Part shown: piece by piece, positions 52,096 to 62,063 of the stretch
Layout of the letters: each line of letters begins with the position of its first letter
Position numbering within the stretch: position 1 is the first letter of the stretch
Assembly (NCBI GenBank): GCA_964035545.1
Contig: OZ037772.1
Coordinates: 4,430,733 to 4,494,732 of the forward strand
Direction: 5' to 3'
Length of the DNA stretch: 64,000 nucleotides
Source of the DNA: Bugula neritina
Taxonomy: Eukaryota; Bryozoa; Gymnolaemata; Cheilostomatida; Bugulidae
Made by a program: the position numbers and the translations under genes
Notes under the pieces: model-generated
The model's database searches: none
Seen by the model: only the letters and a program-made list of their open reading frames with translations
What the model was told of the DNA's origin: nothing

Positions 52096-55000
52096 TATAG
52101 ATATATATATATATATATAGTACTGTATAGTATATCTATAGTATAGTATATCTATAGCATAGTATATCTATAGTATAGTATATCTATAGTATAGTATATC
52201 TATAGCATAGTATATCTATAGTATAATATATCTATAGCATAGTATATCTATAGTATAGTATATCTATAGCATAGTATGTATACTGCAGGTAGTAGAATCA
52301 GGCAAGCTAAAGATCATACCAGACTATCACAAAGTCACTTGGTACAAATGGCTGAGGAACTCCAGGGACTGGTGTATCTCCAGACAGCTATGGTGGGGGC
52401 ACAGAATACCAGCCTACTTTGTGCAGATCCAGGGGCAACCTAAGGCTGAGGTATGACTCATTCTCTATCCTGTCTTATGTTATTTACAGAAAGCAAGCGG
52501 GTTTAGCACAGACCTAATATTTACCACAGACTATGTTTATGTTGATAAACTATGAATTCCCTTTAATGTGGCCCTTTCTGGAATGGGTGTGGCCCTTTCT
52601 GGAGTGGGTGTGGCCCTTTCTGGAGTGGGTGTGACCCTTTCTGGAGTGGGTGTGACCCTTTCTGGAGTGGGTGTGGCCCTTTCTGGAGTGGGTGTGGCCC
52701 TTTCTGGAGTGGGTGTGGACCTTTCTGGAGTGGGTGTGGTCCTTTCTGGAGTGGGTGTGGCCCTTTCTATAGTGGGTGTGGCCCTTTCTGGAGTGGGTGT
52801 GGCCCTTTCTGGAGTGGGTGTGGACCTTTCTGGAGTGGGTGTGGACCTTTCTGGAGTGGGTGTGGACCATTCTGGAGTGGGTGTGGCCCTTTCTATAGTG
52901 GGTGTGGCCCTTTCTCTAGTGGGTGTGGCCCTTTCTGGAGTGGGTGTGGCCCTTTCTGGAGTGGGTGTGGCCCTTTCTGGAGTGGGTGTGGCCCTTTCTG
53001 GAGTGGGTGTGGCCCTTTCTTTAGTGGGTGTGGCCCTTTCTATAGTGGGTGTGGCCCTTTCTGGAGTGAATATGCCTCTTTCTGGAGTGGGTGTGGCCCT
53101 TTCTGGAGTGAATATGCCTCTTTCTGGAGTGGGTGTAGCCCTTTCTAGAGTGGGTATGGCCCTTTTTAAAGTGAATATGGCCCTTTGCAGAATAACTGCC
53201 CAGTAAAAGTGCATTTTTTCTCAGATTGAATGCCCAAAACTTGATGCACATTTTTTTACCAACTTCAACTTGAAATTTGTCCAGCATTTATTGATTTGTC
53301 GTTCAATTTTTTAATATTTTATTATCATTTAAGTTGTGTTTTGCCTCTTGACCTCTATATATTTTTCATAGTCTAGTGACAACAATTACTGGGTGACTGG
53401 CAGATCCTATGAAGAAGCGCTGTCAAAGGCAGCAATGAAGTTTAACGTACATCCAGATGTCATCAGTCTTAGCCAGGGTAAGTCTATTCCATCTGACAGC
53501 TCAAGTATATGTTGAGTAGATATTGAGTATGTATTGGGTATATATTGATAATTTATTTTCTTTTGTTCACGGACTAGACATTTCCTTTGAGTAAATTAAC
53601 CCCAGTTTCAGTTTGTCAGAGAAGACAACTCTGAACATTGTTCCATTTCCTGCCTGTTATACAGATGAGGATGTGCTGGACACTTGGTTTAGTTCTGGAA
53701 TATTCCCTTTCTCAACTATGGGGTGGCCAGATAACACCCCCGACCTGCAAGCCTACTACCCGGGTACTCTGCTAGAGACTGGACTGGATATCCTCTTCTT
53801 CTGGGTGGCCCGCATGGTCATGATGGGACAATTCCTACTCGGGGAGCTTCCCTTCAAAGAGGTACGTCTGATGGTAGAAAGTGTCTTTTGCTTCTTCTGA
53901 TGTCTGTGGTTACCATTCTATATCTATACCCTTTAGATGACTCTATTCTATATACTTATTCTATATCTATACCCTTTAGATGACTCTGTTTAATTAACTT
54001 ATTCTATATCTATACCCTTTAGATGATTCTCTTCAATTAACTTATTCTATGTCTATACCCTTTAGATGACTCTATTCTATTAACTTATTCTATATCTATA
54101 TTCTTTAGATGACTCTATTATATTAACTTATTCTATATCTATACCCTTTAGATGATTCTATTCAGTTAGCTGATAACTTTATAGTTTTTTTTCGATTTAG
54201 AGTAACGCTGCTATTATTGGTGAAACAATCTCTTGTATAACCAATGAATGTGAAATGTGCTGTTTGACAGTCATGGGACTGAAGATCAAATGCAGTTGTG
54301 TCTAAATTGATAAACTTAAACTAAATGGCAAGAGGTTTTAATGGCTGTATGTGTATGCAAGATTATATACTTGTATATAATAACAGAGTAGCAAAATTTA
54401 ACTGATTTAAAGCTGGACTTGAGTTAAAGCAGCTGTCCTACTATGTCACTAATTGTGGGGTTTTTGGCGCCTCGCTTATTGAGATATGCAATGAGCACAG
54501 TGCACCTGTGTGTGTGACCCGGTGACCTTTGTATGACCTCGTGACCTTTGTATGACCTCTTTCCCCACACTTCCAGGTGTTCCTGCACGCCATGGTGAGA
54601 GATGCACACGGCAGGAAGATGTCCAAGTCACTCGGCAACGTCATTGACCCTCTGGATGTGGTGAACGGCATCTCCCTCGAAGATCTCAATAAGACTTTAG
54701 ATAATGGTAACCTTGACCCCAAGGAGGTGGCTAAGGCTAAACAGGGACAGGTTGGTGTGATATGTAATATAATTGATTATTGATTATATGTTGATTATTC
54801 CATCATCAGTTATATTGCGTAATTTATAAAATCTTTACACTTTTCAAATCATAGTTATATGGGATGTATGATGTATAGGAATTGTCTCATCATTTTGATT
54901 TATCTATGGAAAAGTCAATTACAGTTTTCAATCAAATAGTAATATATGTGTGTTAATAGGAATATTAGTATCTCCTATCAGTCTATTCAGTCTAATTAGC

Positions 55001-58000
55001 CTGTGATCTAACTGATACATTCTCATTTTTTTGAAACAGAAAGAAGACTACCCTCAGGGTATCCCTGAGTGTGGAACAGATGCTCTCAGGTTTGCTCTCT
55101 GTGCTTACACTGGCAAAGGTAGAAGTATTAACCTAGGTGAGTCTACACTCTGTACTCTACACTCTACTCTACCCTCTATTCTACTGTATCCTCTACTCCA
55201 CTCTACTCTACCCTCTACTCTACCCTCTACTCTACTCTACTCTACTCTACTCTACCCTCTACTCTATACTCTACTCTACCCACTACTCTACTCTACTCTA
55301 TACTCTACTCTACTGTATCCTCTACTCCACTCTACTCTACCCTCTACTCTATACTCTACTCTATACTCTACTCTACTCTATACTCTACTCTACTGTATCC
55401 TCTACTCTATCCTCTACTCTACTCTACCCTCTACTCTACTCTATCCTCTGCTCTACTCTACCTTCTACTCTACCCTCTACTCTACCCTCTACCCTTTACT
55501 CTACCCTCTACTCTATCTTCTACTCTACCCCCTACTCTACCCTCTACTCTACCCTCTACCCTCTACTCACATACTCTATATTCTCATGTGTTTGCTCTTA
55601 CAGATGTATTGAGAGTCCAAGGGTATCGGTTCTTCTGCAATAAGCTGTGGAATGCGACTAAGTTCGCTCTCGGAGCCCTCGGGGAAGGCTACACTCCCCC
55701 TCCCTCTCAGAAGGTACTTAGACTATGTTTCTATAAACTCTAGCTGGTCTCTCCATACACTCGGCCATCTACTTCTGAGTCACTGCTTTGCCTTACACCA
55801 GCCCTCTGTAACTAATGGCCTCGTGTGGTCTGTGTCCCCCCCCCCCTTGACTGTATAGAAGAAACTCACCGGGTTTATATTCACCACCCATGTGATAACT
55901 CTGATAAAATGCGCTTTTTGTTGAATCTGGCTAAGAATTTATTCATCTGTGTGGGGCACAGGAGCAATTGTGATTGGATGTTCTTTATAACAGCACCAAT
56001 GCTCTCTACTTGGGTTTGAACCTATGACCTCACGTCAGCCAAGCCATCACTTTACCCCCTAGACCCATACTGCTGCCCATCTCCAATGCTATATGCCATG
56101 TGTTATGATTTAATAGTTTCTCAATGCTATACAGTGATAGCTGTGTTGATTGCTGCGTTGCTATGTACACCTGTTGCTATGGTTACAGTTGCAATGCGTG
56201 TACCTGTTGCTATGGTTACAGTTGCTGGGCACAGAGTCCCTCCTCGACCAATGGATATTGAGTCGTCTCTCGGAGGCCGTGGTGTCGTGTAATCGGGGAT
56301 TCTTAGACTACGACTTTCCCGTGGCCACCACCGCCTGCTACAACTTCTGGTTGTACGACCTCTGTGATATTTATCTGGTAAGTGTGGTACTGTGTAGGGA
56401 CATGTGTCTGGTAAGTGTGGTGCTGTATAGGGGCATGTGTCTAGTAAGTGTGATACTGTATAGGGACATTTATCTGGTAAGTGTGGTGCTGTGTTGGTAC
56501 ATGTGTCTGGTAAGTGTGATACTGTGTTGGCACATGGCAGAGTTTTATTTAGGCTTGTCTCCACCTTTTCAATAAATAGAACTTCTGCTTTTCATAGGAA
56601 GGAATAAAGCCTGTGATATATAGTACAGATGAGGAAGCTAAGGCTGTGACCAGAGCCACCCTCTACACGTGTCTAGATTCTGGGCTACGTTTGATTCACC
56701 CTTTCATGCCTTTCGTCTCTGAGGAGTTGTTCCAACGACTTCCGCGGCGTGACGACGTCTCTCCTCCCAGTTTATGTGTCACGTCCTACCCTACCCTCTC
56801 TCAGGTGAGTGAATATACCCTACCCTCTCTCAGGTGAGTGAATATACCCTACCCTCTCTCAGGTGATTTATCAAAGTTGTCTCCCTCTGATTTGTAATAT
56901 TATTCGGCATCCATATAACTTTTGCATGGATTTTGATATCCTCTCCTGGATTGGTTTCATGTATTGAGATGGGATAACTCCAAATTACCTGACATTATTA
57001 TTGCCTTTTAGTTTGGTGACTTGAGGCAGACAGAGTTGGAGAATGACTTGACCAGCGTGTACGAGTGTATCAAGACTGTCAGGTCTATGAAAGCTACTTA
57101 CCAACTTCCTAGTAAAACTAAAGTCGAGAGTAAGTATTGTATAGTGTAATAGTATTATATAGTGTAATAGTATTGTATAGTGTAATAGTATTGTATAGTG
57201 TAATAGTATTATATAGTGTAATAGTATTGTATAGTGTAATAGTATTATATAGTGTAATAGTATTATATAGTGTAATAGTATTATATAGTGTAATAGTATT
57301 GTATAGTGTAATAGTATTATATAGTGTAATAGTATTGTATAGTGTAATAGTATTATATAGTGTAATAGTATTATATAGTGTAATAGTATTGTATAGTGTA
57401 ATAGTATTGTATAGTGTAATAGTATTGTATAGTGTAATAGTATTATATAGTGTAATAGTATTGTATAGTGTAATAGTATTGTATAGTGTAATAGTATTGT
57501 ATAGTGTAATAGTATTGTATAGTGTAATAGTATTATATAGTGTAATAGTATTATATAGTGTAATAGTATTATATAGTGTAATAGTATTGTATAGTGTAAT
57601 AGTATTATATAGTGTAATAGTATTATATAGTGTAATAGTATTATATAGTGTAATAGTATTATATAGTGTAATAGTATTGTACAGTGTAATAGTATTATAT
57701 AGTGTAATAGTATTATATAGTGTAATAGTATTGTATAGTGTAATAGTATTGTATAGTGTAATAGTATTGTATAGTGTAATAGTATTATATAGTGTAATAG
57801 TATTGTATAGTGTAATAGTATTGTACAGTGTAATAGTATTGTATAGTGTAATAGTATTATATAGTGTAATAGTATTATATAGTGTAATAGTATTGTACAG
57901 TGTAATAGTATTATATAGTGTAATAGTATTATATAGTGTAATAGTATTGTATAGTGTAATAGTATTGTATAGTGTAATAGTATTATATAGTGTAATAGTA

Positions 58001-60370
58001 TTATATAGTGTAATAGTATTATATAGTGTAATAGTATTATATAGTGTAATAGTATTATATAGTGTAATAGTATTGTATAGTGTAATAGTATTATATAGTG
58101 TAATAGTATTATATAGTGTAATAGTATTGTATAGTGTAATAGTATTGTATAGTGTAATAGTATTGTACAGTGTAATAGTATTGTATAGTGTAATAGTATT
58201 ATATAGTGTAATAGTATTATATAGTGTAATAGTATTGTACAGTGTAATAGTATTATATAGTGTAATAGTATTATATAGTGTAATAGTATTGTATAGTGTA
58301 ATAGTATTGTATAGTGTAATAGTATTATATAGTGTAATAGTATTATATAGTGTAATAGTATTATATAGTGTAATAGTATTATATAGTGTAATAGTATTAT
58401 ATAGTGTAATAGTATTGTATAGTGTAATAGTATTATATAGTGTAATAGTATTATATAGTGTAATAGTATTGTATAGTGTAATAGTATTGTATAGTGTAAT
58501 AGTATTGTACAGTGTAATAGTATTGTATAGTGTAATAGTATTATATATTATGTAACATTGTTGTTCCCCTCCAGTCTGGTTCAGATGTCACGACGTCGTG
58601 TCCTCGCAGCGTCTCCACAAGTTCCGGCAGCTCATACAACTCATGTGTAACGCTGCCGCTCTCACAATCCTCCAGACGGATGACGTTCCGTCAGGCTGCG
58701 CTGTCAACACCGTCGGCTTTGGGGTGGAGGCTCACCTCATGTTGAAGGTGATTGCTCTACTCTGTACTGTGACTCAGTCACATGACTAGTGGTCACATGA
58801 GTCTTAGTCACATTAGTATTCGTCACTTGATTTCCATCACATGACTTCTGGCTTCATGACTGATGGTCACATGACTTGTTGCATCGTCCTCTACATAATT
58901 TCACTATTATTGTTGTTACCCTGACTAACCAACTGTTGACACTTTGCCCATATAAGGAGTGTGACATACTCATATACACACACGTACTATTAGTCATACT
59001 ATGAGTCATAGTATGAGTCATTCTCTCTCCTCTGTGCAGGGAATGATAGACCTGGATAAGGAACTCAGTCAGTTGGCGCAGAAGTTGAAGCAGATCTCTG
59101 AGAAGAGAGACAAGCTGGAGGAATCCACGAGGAAACCTGACTACGTAACCAAAGTTCCTGAGGGTGTGAGAGCAGACAACTCTCAGAAGGTGAGTTTTAC
59201 AGTGTACCACCTTCCAGTACCAGCTACCTTGTACCACCTTCTAGTACCAGCTACCTTGTACCACCTTCTAGTACCAGCTACCTTGTACCACCTTCTAGTA
59301 CCAGATACCTTGTACCACCTTCTAGTACCAGCTACCTTGTACCACCTTATAGTACCAGCTACCTTGTACCACCTTCTAGTACCAGCTACCTTGTACCACC
59401 TTCCAGTACCAGCTACCTTGTACCAGCTACTTTGTACCACCTTCTAGTACCAGCTACCTTGTACCAGCTACTTTGTACCACCTTCTAGTACCAGCTACCA
59501 TGTACCACCTTCTAGTACCAGCTACCTTGTACCACCTTCTACTACTAGCTACTTTGTACCACCTTCTAGTACCAGCTACCATGTACCACCTTCTAGTACC
59601 AGCTACCTTGTACCACCTTCTACTACCAGCTACCTTGTACCAGCTTCTAGTACCAGCTACCTTGTACCACCTTCTAGTACCAGCTACCTTGTACCAGCTT
59701 CTAGTACCAGCTATCTTGTACCAGCTACCTTGTACCACCTTCTAGTACCAGCTACCTTGTACCACCTTCTAGTACCACCTTCTTGTACCACTTTCTAGTA
59801 CCAGCTACCTTGTACAATTCATCTCTCCATATATATTTTCCTGTATTATCAACGTAATCGAGATGTTGTACTATAGCATTGTTACTATACAAGCTTTCAG
59901 AGAACGGTTTCAACAAAATAGCGTATGTTTCATGTGTATGGGTCGTACACATGAAACATCAAGTAATACAAGTAACAATGTCTTTTGCATCCATTATTAT
60001 GATACTGCTTGGATTTGAAAACATCTCAACTGATGAAATTATCTCGTATCTTTAATGATAATGTCGGGAGGGTGGGGCTAGTTGAACCAAACATTGCGAT
60101 TTTGAGCACAAGTTTTGAAGAATTGTTTAGCCAACACAAAGACGAGCACCATGAAGTTCAGCCATATGTATATACTGCCTTCACCCTCTGCGTACTACTC
60201 AGCTATCTAACATGTTCTCTACACAGTATAGCATATAACTCATACACCACAGTCCGATACTTCTCACATCTTCTCTCTGTCTCCAACAGGTGGAAGACCT
60301 TAGCAAGGAGTCCTCCAGGCTACAAGAAGCCATACAGAAGTTGGAGAAGATGAAGCTGGATGACATCTGA
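44301..60370 (+). CDS. VARS1: valyl-tRNA synthetase, 24 exons, 1052 codons
   Basis: Charges tRNA-Val with valine (class Ia enzyme, cytosolic type) and hydrolyses mischarged Thr-tRNA-Val. Exons: 44301-44453, 44840-44912, 45931-46038, 46340-46466, 46887-47051, 47329-47410, 47582-47701, 48156-48309, 49236-49370, 50100-50235, 51028-51120, 51465-51546, 52289-52450, 53372-53477, 53665-53861, 54577-54750, 55040-55136, 55604-55713, 56222-56377, 56598-56804, 57012-57129, 58575-58747, 59040-59189, 60290-60370; every junction is GT-AG and in phase. HIGH motif is HLGH (138-141), KMSKS 645-649. The editing insert spans roughly 270-500 ([17 protein letters not shown]). Then anticodon-binding domain and C-terminal coiled coil. 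The Lys/Ala-rich helix at 15-48 replaces the vertebrate GST-like domain. An in-frame TAA six bases before ATG fixes the start unless an upstream exon is spliced in. Confidence 0.95.
45745..45905 (-). repeat. tRNA-derived SINE in VARS intron 2
   Basis: Shares GGCTAAG and GCACAGGAGCAATT with the copy at 55900-56075. At its right end the minus strand reads GTGGTCTAGGGGTTAGAGCG, a tRNA-like A box. Confidence 0.6.
46100..46350 (+). repeat. 30-bp minisatellite carrying the intron 3 acceptor
   Basis: Units are GTAGAGATGTGATTGGTTGC plus TTTGTAACAG, alternating with TTTATAACGG. Exon 4 itself starts with the first 11 bases of the unit (46340). AACAG acceptors recur at 46125, 46219, 46279 and 46339. 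The unit is ten codons and open in the VARS frame. Confidence 0.9.
46745..46890 (+). repeat. 35-bp minisatellite ending at the intron 4 acceptor
   Basis: About three diverging units of GTTGTCAGGTGTCTGCAGGT plus GTCTGATATGCTTGC. The true acceptor, TATTGTCAG at 46886, looks like the last copy of the same GTTGTCAG motif. Confidence 0.8.
48750..49092. mobile_element. Harbinger-type MITE in VARS intron 8
   Basis: Inverted termini of about 60 bases, beginning GCCTAGGACCACACTGTGCG on the left and ending in its near-complement on the right, each with the palindromic TTTTCGCATGCGAAAA. Flanked by a 3-bp TTA duplication (48747-48749, 49093-49095). A 3-bp TTA/TAA target and long termini fit PIF/Harbinger elements. 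No coding capacity in 343 bp. Confidence 0.8.
49376..49740 (+). repeat. 23-bp minisatellite in intron 9
   Basis: About 15 units of CTGTATATTCATAGCCTGTT plus GTC, starting only about ten bases after the donor at 49371. Confidence 0.95.
50757..50990 (+). repeat. about 17-bp minisatellite in intron 10
   Basis: Roughly 14 variants of GTGACATGTGTGAGCAG, ending about 35 bases before the acceptor of exon 11. Confidence 0.9.
51570..52283 (+). repeat. intron 12 AT arrays and TATCTATAGTATAG repeats
   Basis: A TATAGTATATATTAGTACTG array (51570-51740), (AT)n at 51738-51802 and about 51937-52120, then about ten units of TATCTATAGTATAGTA up to the acceptor. Between the AT arrays is a 130-bp non-repetitive cassette (GTTTCGGGATTTGTCCCCTC, 51828 on) that may be a small mobile sequence. 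Confidence 0.9.
52565..53180 (+). repeat. 21-bp minisatellite in intron 13
   Basis: About 29 units of GGCCCTTTCTGGAGTGGGTG plus T. Because 21 is a multiple of three, long spurious frames run through it on both strands. Confidence 0.97.
53925..54165 (+). repeat. about 45-bp minisatellite in intron 15
   Basis: Five to six units containing TATCTATACCCTTTAGATGA and CTATTCTATTAACTTATTC. Confidence 0.9.
55141..55572 (+). repeat. CTCTACTCTAC array filling intron 17
   Basis: Irregular CTCTA/CTCTAC units fill nearly all of the intron, starting at its donor (GTGAGTCTACACTCTGTACT), and supply its pyrimidine tract. Confidence 0.95.
55900..56075 (-). repeat. tRNA-derived SINE in VARS intron 18
   Basis: The minus strand has A box TGGGTCTAGGGGGTAAAGTG, B box GGTTCAAACCC, and the body motif shared with 45745-45905. 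It is followed by a 40-bp duplicated TTGCTATGGTTACAG that contains the exon 19 acceptor (56175-56189, 56207-56221). Confidence 0.7.
56371..56540 (+). repeat. 33-bp minisatellite carrying the intron 19 donor
   Basis: Five donor copies (CTG|GTAAGTGT or CTA|GTAAGTGT) with GT at 56378, 56411, 56444, 56477 and 56510. The unit is 11 codons and open in the VARS frame. Confidence 0.95.
56791..56866 (+). repeat. 29-bp repeat carrying the intron 20 donor
   Basis: CTACCCTCTCTCAG|GTGAGT occurs twice (donor GT at 56805 and 56834) and a third time partly (56863, GTGATT). The repeat spans 14 exon bases and 15 intron bases. Confidence 0.95.
57130..58555 (+). repeat. 18-bp minisatellite, about 78 units, intron 21
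   Basis: GTAATAGTATTATATAGT and variants (TTGTATAGT, TTGTACAGT) for 1.4 kb. The donor itself, GTAAGTATTGTATAGT, reads as a variant first unit. Confidence 0.98.
59196..59815 (+). repeat. 27-bp minisatellite in intron 23
   Basis: About 22 units of TTGTACCACCTTCTAGTACC plus AGCTACC, starting within ten bases of the donor at 59190. Confidence 0.97.
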
Positions 60371-60440
60371 TTTCAGTGAACACCCTTCGCTATTTATATT
60401 CTAACTATTTTAGCATTTTTTAATTTTTATTGTTTGATTG

Positions 60441-60550
60441 CTAATAAACCTCGTAATATTATCAAATACTGAGCCTTTGCCTAATAAACCTCCTAATATT
60501 ATCAAATACTGACATTTTCTCTAATAAACCTTGTAATATTATCAAATACT
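60441..60550 (+). terminator. triplicated VARS polyadenylation signal
   Basis: Three 40-bp copies starting at 60441, 60481 and 60521, each CTAATAAACCTCGTAATATT-like with AATAAA at 60443, 60483 and 60523, beginning 70 bases after the stop codon. Confidence 0.75.
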
Positions 60551-60797
60551 AAGGTTTTGTCTGAGTGAGCATGTGCAGCTACTTGCTAGTCGTTTCCTGT
60601 TATCACCTTTCCAAGACTTCTGCCATAAGAGGTGTGAGTAAGTTCATTAAACTATGTTTATTTGCTAGTGGCTTGGCTGTTACAGATTTATACTAGAGAG
60701 GTGTGGCACTATATTTAACACTGTATCTTGGTGTCAATTTGACAAACCAGTTCTCGAACCATGAAACGAATTTTCATAATACGAGTATATACAATAT

Positions 60798-60912
60798 TAG
60801 GGGTGGACAACTGGGGGTCCCACACTACAAATTTAATTTAACAACCGTGTGGCTCTTCGTTTTGGCAGACTTCTGGACTTGGCCCTCATGAAATAGAAGT
60901 TGCTCACCCCTG
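60798..60912. mobile_element. hAT-like MITE
   Basis: Short termini AGGGGTGGACAACT and AGTTGCTCACCCCT, resembling the CAGGGGTG-type ends of hAT elements. No 8-bp duplication could be matched. Confidence 0.4.
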
Positions 60913-60938
60913 CCCTTGAAACATCTCTATAAAATCAT

Positions 60939-61041
60939 TCTATAAGCAGCTCTCAGTTGGAGGTGACTGAGTGCAGTAGAATGAAGTTCTTGACCTTACA
61001 CTATTACTCTCAGTAACATTCAACTCAGAGCTGCTTATAGA
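60939..61041. mobile_element. 103-bp MITE
   Basis: 21-bp inverted ends (TCTATAAGCAGCTCTCAGTT on the left). A diverged relative lies at about 62570-62755 with GGTGACTGAGTGCA and CAGTGCTGCTTATAG. Confidence 0.6.
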
Positions 61042-61049
61042 CTGATTCC

Positions 61050-62060
61050 TCTCTATAACATGCAAGGTGTGACAACTTCATATTGTAAATATATTTTGCA
61101 ATGAAAGGTTAACATAAGCTATATTGACAATTCTCAAGTATGACTCTAGTCCCTAGTGCTTATTGTACTTTGGTTTGGTGTGTAGGTTATGACGTACCTG
61201 CATAAGAATATTCCTCTTTCCATACAAATTAGGAAACAGTATTTTATAATGGTGGTCAAAGCACAATTACTGCTCAGCATTGCGGGTGACAGAATGAACC
61301 TAGCTACAATTGCATGCTGAATTTTTATACTCTGAGTCTATAAATAAGCCAAGTCTATTCCTAAGTATAAACAGCATATGCATTGTAAGAAATAACATGT
61401 AAAGGAGTATTGAGACTTGAAATATCTTCATATCAGCCACTTCTCAAGTCATGATGTGGAAATACACTTGACCTATTTATTGTGTGTACTTCTCAACATT
61501 GAGGCATTGCTGTTAGTATGTAGTTATATAGTGTATAGGCCATAAGGTGTTGGTATTTCGGTTATCTCAACTGTAAGATAAGAACAGTCTCATTTATCTG
61601 AATTGAAAAGGAAGTCTTTTCAAACAAAGTGTTAAATTCTTCTGCTGAAACCAACCAACTCTCTATTGAATAGAAATGTGGCCTAATATTTGTTTATGCT
61701 TGGTTACATAACTACTAAACAACCCACTTGCATTTTTTCATTTCTGATAAAGGAAATGGTTGAAGTTCCAGCTTTCTAATGCAATTAGCTCATTTCCTTC
61801 AATTATAATAAAATAAGTAAATACATGACATGAGATTTTGACTGATTCACAAGGCAATGCAATGTTTTTGAAATATAATCAATACATGTGATTTTAATAA
61901 TTCATAGTGACACAAACTTGAATAAAATTCTAATGCACTGTTTTCACGTGTATTCATATAAATACATAGGAGGTATGTTGGTGCATATGACTCTGATATT
62001 GATTTTATGTCATGTTCTGATATTTAGCTGCTCAGTCGAAGGGTTTGCTCAGAGAAACAC
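61050..62060. other. no gene seen
   Basis: AT-rich spacer between VARS and the next candidate gene; no convincing open frame. Confidence 0.5.
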
Positions 62061-62063
62061 ACA

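Noticed and set aside
52537-53214. 225- and 212-codon frames on opposite strands
   Set aside because: A 21-bp repeat is a multiple of three, so frames stay open on both strands; lies in VARS intron 13.
55031-55643. 193- and 168-codon Ser/Thr/Leu/Tyr-rich frames
   Set aside because: CTCTAC simple repeat in intron 17; only the first 32 codons of one frame are real (exon 17).
56135-56160. Exon 19 beginning at the CACAG just before GAGTCC
   Set aside because: That acceptor gives the wrong phase; the upstream GGTTACAG at 56221 keeps the VARS frame.
57137-58555. 472-codon open frame
   Set aside because: Translation of an 18-bp intronic minisatellite between VARS exons 21 and 22, which join in phase without it.
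59183-59745. WYKVAGTRR / YHLLVPATL repeat proteins
   Set aside because: 27-bp minisatellite in VARS intron 23, open on both strands by chance of unit length.
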